Both the position numbers and the translations under genes were made by a program. Below the pieces are notes generated by a model. It was not told the DNA's origin. It saw only the letters and a program-made list of their open reading frames with translations, and did not search any database. 64,000 bases of DNA from Parvibaculum sp049671045 (GTDB taxonomy: Bacteria > Pseudomonadota > Alphaproteobacteria > Parvibaculales > Parvibaculaceae): assembly GCF_049671045.1 (NCBI RefSeq), contig NZ_JBATUH010000127.1, forward strand, positions 1-64,000, given 5' to 3'. Positions within the stretch are counted from its first letter, which is position 1. Each line of letters starts with the position of its first letter. This document shows, piece after piece, positions 43,833-51,580 of the stretch.

Positions 43833-45841
43833 GCCGCCACCATGATGAGAAGCAGGATGAGCGCGAAGAAGACGAGGCTGAGATAGCGCCGGATCGTCAG
43901 GAACTGGAAGCGGTTGAGATATTCGGCGGTGGACATGACGGCGCCCGCGAGCGGGGCGTAGAGCGTTTCCCATGCCATGTCGCGCAATTCGAGCCTGTAT
44001 CTCGCGGCGCGGGTGTCGCCGGGCGCGGGCATATCGACGCGCTCGTCGATCCTGTAGGCGAGTGTGCCGAAGATGCGCCGAAGCGGTTGCGAAAATCCGC
44101 TCGCCGAATATTGGAGGCGGGGAGAGGCGTCCGGATAGCCGCAATCCCAGCTCGGCGCGCGACGGACCACGCGCGAGGCGAAGCGGTGAATGGCGAGCAC
44201 TGCGGCCGTAGCCGACATTGCAATGAACGCGAGCACCAGAAGCCCGTTATAGGAGCTGCGGCTCTCCGCGATCGGGACGATGGAGAGCCATGGCTGGACG
44301 ATCTGGCGCGGCATATGCGTGCCGATGAGCCCTTGTGCGACGGGTGCGAGCGCGTCGATGGCAAGGCCGGGCACGACGCCGAGCAGGAGGCACAGCGCGG
44401 CGAGCGCCGCCATCGCCGCCAGCGAGAAGCGATCGGCCTCGCGCGCCATGCTTGCGGCGCCGGATCGTGGCTGGCTCAGGAATGCGATGCCGAAAGCGCG
44501 CACATAGCAGGCGGCGGCGAATGCCGCGGCGAGCGCGAGCCCGGCGCCCACCGCGGGCACCATCAGCTTGAGGCCCCATTGCGGCAGCGCCGGGCTCAGC
44601 AGGATCGCCTGAAAGGTCATCCATTCCGAGACGAAGCCGTTGAAGGGCGGCAGCGCCGAGATCGCGGCCGAGCCCGCGAGGAAGAAGAGCGCCGTCGCGG
44701 GCATGAGGCGAATGAGCCCGCCCAGTTTTTCGATGTCGCGCAGGCCCGTCGCGTTGAGGATCGCGCCCGCGCCGAAGAAGAGCAGGCTCTTGAAGAGCAT
44801 GTGATTGAGCGCATGCATCAGCGCGGCGGTGAGCGCGAGCGCCGCCGCCGCGTTCATGCCGTTCGCCCGGAAGGCGAGCGCGAGGCCGAGGCCGATGAAG
44901 ATGATGCCGACATTCTCGACCGTGCTGTAGGCGAGCAGGCGCTTCATGTCGCTCTGCATGAGTGCATAGAGAACGCCTGCGACCGCGGTCACGCCGCCAA
45001 GCGCGAGCACCGGAAGCGCCCACCACCATTCGGGAAGGCCGAGCAGATCGAAAACGATGCGGATGAAACCATAGATCGCGACCTTGGTCATCACGCCGCT
45101 CATCAGCGCGGAGACATGGCTCGGCGCCGCCGGGTGGGCGAGCGGAAGCCAGACATGCAGCGGCACGAGGCCAGCCTTCGAGCCCGCGCCGAGGAGAAGC
45201 AGCATGAGCACCAGCGCGCCCGTGAGCGGCCCGGGCGCGTGCGCGCGCATCTCGGCGAATGTGTAGCCCCCGGCGGGCCCCGCAAGCAGGCCGAAGGCGA
45301 GCAGAAGGCAGAAGGTTCCGAAGGCCGCCATCACGAGATAGATGTAGCCCGCGCGCCGGTTCTCCGGTTCTCGGTGATGCGCCATGACGAGCGCCCATGA
45401 CGACAGCGACATGAACTCCCAGGCGACGAGGAATGTGAAGGCGTCGTCCGCCAGCGCGACGAGGTTCATGCCGGCGAGAAAGGACGCAAAGAACGGCAAT
45501 ATGCGTTGAGGCGCGCTTTCATGCCGTCCATAGCCGATGGCGTAGATGCTCGCGGCGAGCCCGCCGAAGTTGACGATGGCGAGGAAGAAGGCCGACAGCG
45601 CATCGACGCGGAAATGCGCGCCAAGCCATGGAAGGCCGAGCGGCAGGGCCGCCGTCATGGGCGCGCCCGTCATTTCCACGCCAGTCATTTCCGCGAGGGC
45701 GAGGATGAAACCTGCAAGCGAGACGACCGCGCTCGCGCCATAGATGAGCGGCGAGGCGAGCGGGCGCCGCCCCGTCGCGGCTGCTGCCGCCGAAAGGGCG
45801 AAGAAGGCGAGAACGCACCACAAATTCACGATGAGGTACAT
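43823..45841 (-). CDS. hyfB: HyfB / NuoL-like proton-translocating membrane subunit
   Basis: 672-residue antiporter-like membrane subunit, first gene of the Ehr operon. About 15-16 hydrophobic segments are present. Channel motifs include LVAWEFMSLSSWALV (TM5 glutamate) and GAGSKAGLVPLHVWLPLAHPAAPSHVSALMSG (broken-helix lysine and histidines). The length matches E. coli HyfB (672). ATG 45841 begins MYLIVNLWCV. The 76-bp gap to the XRE gene upstream probably holds the promoter, unless the XRE gene leads the operon. Confidence 0.94.
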   Translation of the reverse strand: MYLIVNLWCVLAFFALSAAAAATGRRPLASPLIYGASAVVSLAGFILALAEMTGVEMTGAPMTAALPLGLPWLGAHFRVDALSAFFLAIVNFGGLAASIYAIGYGRHESAPQRILPFFASFLAGMNLVALADDAFTFLVAWEFMSLSSWALVMAHHREPENRRAGYIYLVMAAFGTFCLLLAFGLLAGPAGGYTFAEMRAHAPGPLTGALVLMLLLLGAGSKAGLVPLHVWLPLAHPAAPSHVSALMSGVMTKVAIYGFIRIVFDLLGLPEWWWALPVLALGGVTAVAGVLYALMQSDMKRLLAYSTVENVGIIFIGLGLALAFRANGMNAAAALALTAALMHALNHMLFKSLLFFGAGAILNATGLRDIEKLGGLIRLMPATALFFLAGSAAISALPPFNGFVSEWMTFQAILLSPALPQWGLKLMVPAVGAGLALAAAFAAACYVRAFGIAFLSQPRSGAASMAREADRFSLAAMAALAALCLLLGVVPGLAIDALAPVAQGLIGTHMPRQIVQPWLSIVPIAESRSSYNGLLVLAFIAMSATAAVLAIHRFASRVVRRAPSWDCGYPDASPRLQYSASGFSQPLRRIFGTLAYRIDERVDMPAPGDTRAARYRLELRDMAWETLYAPLAGAVMSTAEYLNRFQFLTIRRYLSLVFFALILLLIMVAAWP

Positions 45842-45917
45842 CGTGCTTCATCCTCGACATGCCCGTAGCAACACTAATCGCGGCCATGGCAGCGTGTGGG
45901 ATCGGGCGCCCCCCACG

Positions 45918-46178
45918 CTAGGGCTTTGCAGGTCCGCCTTTGAGGCGCACGCCGCGGCCGCCCTGGTCGCTCACCGCCCCTTCATTGATCAGATCGACGC
46001 CCGCGGCATCGAGCGCCGCAACGAGCTTCATCAGCGAGTCGACATTGCCGCGTATCACGTCTTCGCTCGCTTCCATGCGCTGGATCGTGGGTACGGAAAG
46101 GCCCGACAGCGCGGCAAGCTTGCGCTGGTCGATCCCGAGCAGGGCGCGCGCTGCGCGCAGTTGCGCTGCGGTAATCAT
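45918..46178 (-). CDS. small XRE-type helix-turn-helix regulator
   Basis: 86-residue single-domain protein. The Cro/C1-type HTH spans residues 1-60 (ITAAQLRAARALLGIDQRKLAALSGLSVPTIQRMEAS), followed by a short basic tail ending GVRLKGGPAKP. GAAGGCCGCC precedes ATG 46178. It is the same strand and 76 bp upstream of hyfB, so it may regulate or lead the Ehr operon. It is divergent from an ArsR gene across an AT-rich spacer. Confidence 0.88.
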   Translation of the reverse strand: MITAAQLRAARALLGIDQRKLAALSGLSVPTIQRMEASEDVIRGNVDSLMKLVAALDAAGVDLINEGAVSDQGGRGVRLKGGPAKP

Positions 46179-46252
46179 GGCGGCCTTCAGCGGCTGGATG
46201 TCGAATTTGATCGAGGATAATCCATGAAGATGGATATTTCAATGGTGTATTA

Positions 46253-46269
46253 TGATGTATAAAACATCA
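46253..46269. promoter_or_regulatory. inverted repeat in AT-rich divergent spacer
   Basis: TGATGT-ATAAA-ACATCA, perfect 6-bp arms, in the AT-rich 214-bp spacer between the XRE and ArsR genes. Related TGGTGTAT/TGATGTAT words recur at 46243, 46253 and 46349. A candidate operator for either neighbouring regulator. Confidence 0.45.
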
Positions 46270-46392
46270 ATTTCAGGCTATGCGCTCACGCGATGTGCGG
46301 TTGTTCCCGGCGCCCAGCCTTGAATTCATATCACGCATTGCTAATGTATGTGGTGTATCGGACAGGCCGCTTCACGCGGCGACGGAGTTCAC

Positions 46393-46722
46393 ATGGCGAC
46401 GGCCCTGGCGGCGGATATCAAGGATCTCGAGGCAAGCGCGGCGGAAGCGTCGAAGCTCCTGAGCGCGCTCGCCAATGAGCGCCGCCTGCTGATCCTCTGC
46501 CAGATCGCGGCCCGCGAAATGTCCGTCGGTGAGATACAGGAACTCATCGGCATCAGCCAGTCGGCGCTCTCCCAGCATCTTGCCGTTTTGCGCGAGCAGG
46601 GGCTGGTGGCGACGAGGCGCGAAGCACAGACGATCTTCTATCGCCTCGCGGACCCGGCCGCCCAGCGCATCATCGAAACTCTGGCCGAGATTTATTGCCC
46701 GCCCGCGGCGAAGCGGCGTTGA
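46393..46722 (+). CDS. ArsR family transcriptional regulator
   Basis: 109-residue winged-helix ArsR protein. The recognition region SVGEIQELIGISQSALSQHLAVLREQGLVATRREAQTIFYRL is complete. It lacks the ELCVCDL metal motif of ArsR/SmtB, and its single Cys in the N-terminal helix (LLILCQIA) plus a C-terminal Cys (EIYCPPA) resemble the two-cysteine sulfide/redox sensors BigR/YgaV, so redox or persulfide sensing is possible. ATG 46393 follows CGGAGTTCAC. Confidence 0.9.
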   Translation: MATALAADIKDLEASAAEASKLLSALANERRLLILCQIAAREMSVGEIQELIGISQSALSQHLAVLREQGLVATRREAQTIFYRLADPAAQRIIETLAEIYCPPAAKRR

Positions 46723-46816
46723 TCCTTGTCGATTGCGCGGGCCGGGCGGGCGCGCTTGCGCTTCAGGACCTTTCCGGCGATCTTCGCGCGCTCCGAATTT
46801 CAACAATGCGGATCAG

Positions 46817-47809
46817 ATGAGCAGCTTCAACCACCGCATCTGCGTGGCGCCCATGATGGACTGGACCGATCGGCATGACCGGTTCTTCCTGCGGCTCATC
46901 ACGCGCCATGCGCTGCTCTATACGGAAATGGTGACGACCGGCGCCGTCATTCATGGCGACCGCCAGCACCTTCTCGGCTTCGATCCGGCTGAGCATCCCG
47001 TTGCCGTGCAGCTCGGCGGCTCCGAGCCCGGCGAGCTTGCCGAGGCCGCGCGCATCGCCGAAGGCTTCGGCTATGACGAGATCAATCTCAATGTCGGTTG
47101 CCCGTCGGATCGCGTGCAGTCCGGCCGCTTCGGCGCCTGCCTCATGCGCGAGCCGATGCTGGTTGCCGAGTGTGTGGCGTCGATGCGAAAGGCCGTTTCC
47201 GTTCCCGTCACGGTCAAGTGCCGCATCGGCGTCGATGAGCAGGACCCGGCCGAGGCCCTGCCGGCGCTTGCCCGCGCCGTGCGCGATGCAGGCTGCGAAA
47301 CGCTGATCGTCCATGCGCGCAAGGCGTGGCTCGAAGGGCTTTCCCCGCGCGAGAACCGCGACATTCCTCCGCTCGAATATGACCGCGCCTATCGCTTGAA
47401 GCGCGACATGCCGGACATGCGGATCGTCATCAATGGCGGCATCGTCTCGCTCGATCAGGCGGCGGCCCATCTCGATCATGTCGATGGCGCGATGCTCGGC
47501 CGCGCCGCCTATCAGACGCCTTACGTGCTTGCGGATGCCGACCGCCGCTTCTATGGCGCCGATGCGCCGCCACGAGCGCCCCATGAGGTGCTCGAGGCTT
47601 ACCTGACTTATGTCGAGGCGGAGCTTGCGAAGGGCACGCATCTTCACGCCATGTCGCGCCACATTCTCGGCCTGTTTCACGGCATGCCCGGCGCACGCGC
47701 CTTCCGCCGCCACATCTCGGAGAACGCGCCACGTCCGGGCGCGACGGCGCAGGTCATCCGCGATGCCATGGCGCTTGTCCCGCGCGAGGCCGCCGCCGCG
47801 CTCGTCTGA
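46817..47809 (+). CDS. dusA: tRNA-dihydrouridine synthase A
   Basis: FMN-dependent reduction of uridine to dihydrouridine in tRNA D-loops (U20/U20a for DusA). 330 residues: TIM barrel opening RICVAPMMDWTDRHDRFFLR, catalytic cysteine in NVGCPSDRVQSGRFGACLM, phosphate-binding INGGIVSL and GAMLGRAAYQTPYVL, and a helical RNA-binding C-terminal domain. The MMDWTDRHDR opening is the DusA subtype signature. ATG 46817 fits the family start. Confidence 0.96.
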   Translation: MSSFNHRICVAPMMDWTDRHDRFFLRLITRHALLYTEMVTTGAVIHGDRQHLLGFDPAEHPVAVQLGGSEPGELAEAARIAEGFGYDEINLNVGCPSDRVQSGRFGACLMREPMLVAECVASMRKAVSVPVTVKCRIGVDEQDPAEALPALARAVRDAGCETLIVHARKAWLEGLSPRENRDIPPLEYDRAYRLKRDMPDMRIVINGGIVSLDQAAAHLDHVDGAMLGRAAYQTPYVLADADRRFYGADAPPRAPHEVLEAYLTYVEAELAKGTHLHAMSRHILGLFHGMPGARAFRRHISENAPRPGATAQVIRDAMALVPREAAAALV

Positions 47810-47838
47810 CACCAGCTTGTCATCCCCACCGCGCGGCT

Positions 47839-49338
47839 TCAGATCTTCTGGTCGTAAGCCCCGACTTCCGGGAAGGCCGAGAGCCGCGTGTCGATCTCGG
47901 CGAACATGCCCCGCATATTGGCTTCCGATGTCGGGCTTTCCACCACCACCACGAGGCCGGGCTTGTTCGACGAGGCGCGCACCAGCCCCCATGTGCCGTC
48001 CTCGGTGACGACGCGGATGCCGTTGACGGTCACGAGATCGCGGATCTTCTGTCCGATGAGCGTTTCGCCATTGGCCTTCATGCCGGTGAAGAGCGCGACC
48101 ATGCGATCGACGACCTGATATTTCACCTCGTCCGGGCAGAAGGGCGACATGGTGGGCGTGCCCCATGTCTTGGGCAGCGCCTCGCGCAGTTCGGACATCT
48201 TCGTGCCGGGGTTGCGGTCCAGCATGTCGCAAATGGCGATGGCCGAGACGAGCCCGTCGTCATATCCCCGGCCGATCGGCGGATTGAAGAAATAATGGCC
48301 CGACTTCTCGAAGCCCACCAGCGCGTCGAGTTCATGCGCGCGCCGCTTGATGTAGGAGTGTCCCGTCTTCCAGTAGTCGGTCCTTGCGCCATTGGCGACG
48401 AGCACGGGATCGGTGAGGAAAAGTCCGGTCGATTTCACATCTACGACGAATTGCGCATTTGGGTGGCGCGCGGAAAGATCGCGGGCAAGCAGCACGCCCA
48501 CCTTGTCGGCGAAGATTTCCTCGCCCGTATCGTCCACCACGCCGCAGCGGTCGCCATCGCCATCGAAGGCGAGGCCGACATCAGCGCCTTCCGCGAGCAC
48601 CTTGTCGCGAAGGGCATGGAGCATTTCCATATCCTCCGGGTTCGGATTATAGCGCGGGAACGTGTAGTCGAGATTGCAATCGAGCGGGATCACCTCCGCG
48701 CCGATGCCCTCGAGGACCTTCGGCGCGAAATGGCCGGCCGTGCCATTGCCGCAGGCGGCGACGACGCGCAGCCTGCGCTTGATCTTCGGCCGGTTGGCGA
48801 GGTCGGCGATATAGCGCTCGGCCATGTCCGGCACATGGATGTATCTGCCGCCGTCCCGCTCCTTGCCCGCGCCTGAAAGAACGATCTCCTTCAGGCGGCT
48901 CATCTCGTCCGGTCCGAAGGTCAGCGGCCGCTGCGCGCCCATCTTTACGCCCGTCCAGCCGTTCTCATTGTGGCTTGCCGTCACCATGGCGACGCCCGGT
49001 ACGTCGAGGGCGAATTGCGCGAAATAGGCGACGGGTGAAAGCGCAAGCCCGATGTCGTGAACCTCCGCGCCCGCGCGCATGAGGCCGATGATGAGCGCAT
49101 TCTTGATCGAGGCCGAATAGGAGCGAAAATCGTGACCGACGGCGAGAGCGGGGCGCACGCCCATTTCGTGGATCAGCGTGCCGAGGCCGAGCCCCAGCGC
49201 CTGCATCCCCGCAAGGTTGATCTGCTCGGGGAAAAGCCAGCGCGCGTCATATTCGCGGAAGCCCGCGGGCGCGATCAGCGGCTCCACCTCGAATTCGAAC
49301 GTATTGGGCTTGAGGTCGGCGCGCGGCTTGGGAAGCAT
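47839..49338 (-). CDS. phosphomannomutase/phosphoglucomutase
   Basis: Interconverts hexose 1- and 6-phosphates for nucleotide-sugar supply. The 499-residue alpha-D-phosphohexomutase has the catalytic phosphoserine in TASHNENGWTG, the Mg2+ loop AFDGDGDRCG, the sugar-binding GFEKSGHYFF (GEMSG-type loop) and the C-terminal phosphate loop RASSNKPGLVV. It is longer at the N-terminus than AlgC (463). It resembles the bifunctional PMM/PGM group of alphaproteobacteria; sugar preference cannot be set from sequence. Confidence 0.93.
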   Translation of the reverse strand: MLPKPRADLKPNTFEFEVEPLIAPAGFREYDARWLFPEQINLAGMQALGLGLGTLIHEMGVRPALAVGHDFRSYSASIKNALIIGLMRAGAEVHDIGLALSPVAYFAQFALDVPGVAMVTASHNENGWTGVKMGAQRPLTFGPDEMSRLKEIVLSGAGKERDGGRYIHVPDMAERYIADLANRPKIKRRLRVVAACGNGTAGHFAPKVLEGIGAEVIPLDCNLDYTFPRYNPNPEDMEMLHALRDKVLAEGADVGLAFDGDGDRCGVVDDTGEEIFADKVGVLLARDLSARHPNAQFVVDVKSTGLFLTDPVLVANGARTDYWKTGHSYIKRRAHELDALVGFEKSGHYFFNPPIGRGYDDGLVSAIAICDMLDRNPGTKMSELREALPKTWGTPTMSPFCPDEVKYQVVDRMVALFTGMKANGETLIGQKIRDLVTVNGIRVVTEDGTWGLVRASSNKPGLVVVVESPTSEANMRGMFAEIDTRLSAFPEVGAYDQKI

Positions 49339-49433
49339 CCCTGTCTCCTTGATATCGCAATCGGCTTAGCCCCCTTATAGCGGGTCGGCCGGGTTCGTGG
49401 GATGTCGATTGCGGGCGGGGAGGCGCGGGCGGG

Positions 49434-50141
49434 CTATTCGCGCAGCATGAGCCGGTTGCCCTGAAACTCGTAGCCGCCAAGCTCGTTCAGGAAGCTCATG
49501 CCGAGCAGCGACTGGTCGAGCCCGGCGCGGGAGATCGACGCGCGCACATTCCTCACCCGGATTTCGCCTATGGCGATCTCGTCGAGCGTCACCCGCGCCG
49601 CCATGATGACGCCGTTCGCGGTCTGGTAGGGCACGCTGTAGGAGAGTTTGGCGAGGTCGAAGCCGAGCCGCTCCGCATCCGGCGCGCTGAGCGCGACGTC
49701 CGTCGCGCCCGTATCGACCATGAAGCGCACATGCGTGCCGTTGACCAGCGCATCTGCGCGGAAATGCCCGGATAGATCGCGCGTGAGATAGGCGATGCCC
49801 GGCGCCGTGGCGACCGCCGACGTCGGCATGAGTTCGCCGGCCACGCGGCTTCCAAGCGTCCGTCCCAGCCCCATGAAATCGTCGCGATAGCTGTAGGCGA
49901 CGATGAGCACGAGCGCGATGCCGACCCAGGCGAGCGCCTGTTTCAGCGCCACGCCCGCATTGCCGCGCCAGCCGAGCGCGATGCTGCCGCCGATCAGCGT
50001 GAGCCAGGTCAGGCCATAGATGAGGCGCATCTGCGTTCCTTCTTCCTGGAGCGCGCCAGGAAAAAGGCTGTTGAGGAGGAGGAGTAGCGCAACCACCGCA
50101 AGGAGGAGCAGCGCCGCCAATGTCCAGCTATTGTGTCTCAT
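49434..50141 (-). CDS. membrane-anchored retropepsin-like aspartic protease (TIGR02281 type)
   Basis: 235 residues. Three hydrophobic segments (about 8-29, 42-60 and 68-86) precede a retropepsin-like domain with the single active-site motif FMVDTGATDVALS, the flap region, and the C-terminal LLGMSFLNELGGYEFQGNRLML. As with other clan AA proteins, one Asp-Thr-Gly per chain implies a homodimer. Family members are common next to metabolic genes in alphaproteobacteria, with no known substrate. It stands alone here. Confidence 0.9.
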   Translation of the reverse strand: MRHNSWTLAALLLLAVVALLLLLNSLFPGALQEEGTQMRLIYGLTWLTLIGGSIALGWRGNAGVALKQALAWVGIALVLIVAYSYRDDFMGLGRTLGSRVAGELMPTSAVATAPGIAYLTRDLSGHFRADALVNGTHVRFMVDTGATDVALSAPDAERLGFDLAKLSYSVPYQTANGVIMAARVTLDEIAIGEIRVRNVRASISRAGLDQSLLGMSFLNELGGYEFQGNRLMLRE

Positions 50142-50283
50142 GGCAGGAAGCTTAGCCGGGAATCGCTGACCGGGGATAAACGACGTCTGAAAGAACGCGC
50201 TTTTCGTCTTGATCGGGCGCGACAGCCCATTATTTACGTGCTAATGTCGGGCTTGAGATTAAATACCAACAGAAATTTGTAAT

Positions 50284-51174
50284 ATGAGTGACGGCAAGAT
50301 CATCGGCCTTGGTGGCGGAGCGGCGCTCGACCCGCAGCTCGCGGCACGCGCGGGTCTGCCCGCTTTTGAACCGGGCTGGGTCTGGCTTGTCGGCGCCGGG
50401 CCGGGCGATCCGGGCCTGCTCACTCTCCATGCGCTGAACGCGCTCTCCCAGGCCGATGTCATCGTCTATGACGCGCTGGTCGATGAGAGTGTGCTCGGTT
50501 TCGCAAGCCGCCATGCGAAGCTCGAATATTCCGGCAAGCGCGGCGGCAAGCCGAGTCCGAAGCAGCGCGATATTTCCGCGCGCCTCGTCGAGCTTGCGCG
50601 GGCCGGCAAGCGCGTCCTGCGGCTCAAGGGCGGCGACCCGTTCGTCTTCGGCCGCGGCGGCGAGGAGGCGCTGGCGCTGGTCGATGCCGGCGTCCCGTTC
50701 CGCATCGTGCCCGGCGTCACCGCCGGCATTGGCGGCCTCGGCTATGCGGGAATTCCCGTCACCCATCGCGACGTGAACCACGCCGTCACCTTTGTCACCG
50801 GCCATATGGCGGGCGGCGCCGTGCCGGAAAATCTCGACTGGCCCTCCATCGCGCGCGGCTCGCCCGTTATCGTTCTCTATATGGCGCTGTCGCATCTTTC
50901 CAGTATCGCCAGCCTCCTGATCGAGAATGGTCGGCATGCGGACGAACCCGTCGCGCTCGTCCACAATGCGACGCTCGAGAGCCAGCAGGTTCTGGAAACG
51001 ACGCTCGGGCAGGCGGCCGCCGATGTCGAGCGGACAGGCTTCAAGGCGCCCGCCATCATCGTCATCGGCGAGGTCGTGCGCCTGCGCGAAGGGCTCGACT
51101 GGCTCGGCGCGCTCGAAGGCCGCGTCCTGAAGCGCGATCCGCTGGAAACGCGCAGCCAGCGCGACGCGGGCTGA
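50284..51174 (+). CDS. cobA: uroporphyrinogen-III C-methyltransferase
   Basis: Uses two S-adenosylmethionine molecules to convert uroporphyrinogen III to precorrin-2, the branch to cobalamin and sirohaem. 296 residues with the SUMT signatures VWLVGAGPGDPGLLTLHALN near residue 37, LKGGDPFVFGRGGEEA and VPGVTAGIGGLGYAGIPVTHR. It is monofunctional (no CysG dehydrogenase domain). No other corrin-ring genes are adjacent, although cobT lies 5 kb downstream, so the product could serve sirohaem. I see no cobalamin riboswitch in the 142-bp leader. Confidence 0.94.
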   Translation: MSDGKIIGLGGGAALDPQLAARAGLPAFEPGWVWLVGAGPGDPGLLTLHALNALSQADVIVYDALVDESVLGFASRHAKLEYSGKRGGKPSPKQRDISARLVELARAGKRVLRLKGGDPFVFGRGGEEALALVDAGVPFRIVPGVTAGIGGLGYAGIPVTHRDVNHAVTFVTGHMAGGAVPENLDWPSIARGSPVIVLYMALSHLSSIASLLIENGRHADEPVALVHNATLESQQVLETTLGQAAADVERTGFKAPAIIVIGEVVRLREGLDWLGALEGRVLKRDPLETRSQRDAG

Positions 51175-51255
51175 AGCGGGCTTCGGGCCCTCTCCTTGCT
51201 CTTTGCCGTCCCGCCGCCTAAAGAGGGGCTTCCCCCAATCAATAAAGGCGGCCCC

Positions 51256-51474
51256 ATGACCCTGATTGTAAAGGACAGCAACGGCAATCAATTGCATGAC
51301 GGCGACAGCGTCATGGTCATCAAGGATCTGAAGGTAAAGGGAACCTCGGTGACGCTGAAGCGCGGCACTGTCATCAAGAACATTCGTCTGACCGGCGATG
51401 AGGGCCTCATCGAGTGCAATGCCGAGAAGGTCAAGGGCCTCGTCCTCAAGACCGAGTTTCTGAAGAAGGCATGA
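51256..51474 (+). CDS. short PhnA/YjdM domain protein
   Basis: 72 residues corresponding to the C-terminal PhnA (YjdM) SH3-like domain: VKDSNGNQLHDGDSV then KDLKVKGTSVTLKRGTVIKNIRLT and the terminal FLKKA. The N-terminal zinc-ribbon half of E. coli YjdM (111 residues) is absent; free-standing short forms are known. Despite the historical name, a phosphonate role is not supported for most members. ATG 51256 (MTLIVKD) is the family start. Confidence 0.9.
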   Translation: MTLIVKDSNGNQLHDGDSVMVIKDLKVKGTSVTLKRGTVIKNIRLTGDEGLIECNAEKVKGLVLKTEFLKKA

Positions 51475-51529
51475 GGCCATCGCACTCCCGGTTTCCCGCA
51501 AAGCGTGATCCGCGCTAACTTCGCCGCGA

Positions 51530-51571
51530 GCCAGCGATGGCAGGCCAGCGACGGAGGGCCAGCGAGGGAGG
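51530..51571. repeat. three 14-bp tandem repeats ending in a ribosome binding site
   Basis: GCCAGCGATGGCAG (51530), GCCAGCGACGGAGG (51544) and GCCAGCGAGGGAGG (51558). The third copy, with the following GAAGGGCGG, forms the purine-rich ribosome binding tract of the TraB-like gene starting at 51581. The units diverge towards stronger Shine-Dalgarno character downstream. Confidence 0.75.
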
Positions 51572-51580
51572 GAAGGGCGG

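Noticed and set aside
39259..45841. A functional NiFe hydrogenase 4
   Set aside because: The large subunit lacks the NiFe-ligand cysteines, no maturation (hyp) genes are in view, and the ferredoxin-type subunit is missing.
50142..50283. Cobalamin riboswitch before cobA
   Set aside because: The leader is only 142 bp and shows no B12-box-like sequence; the cobT leader (56519-56603) is also too short and lacks one.
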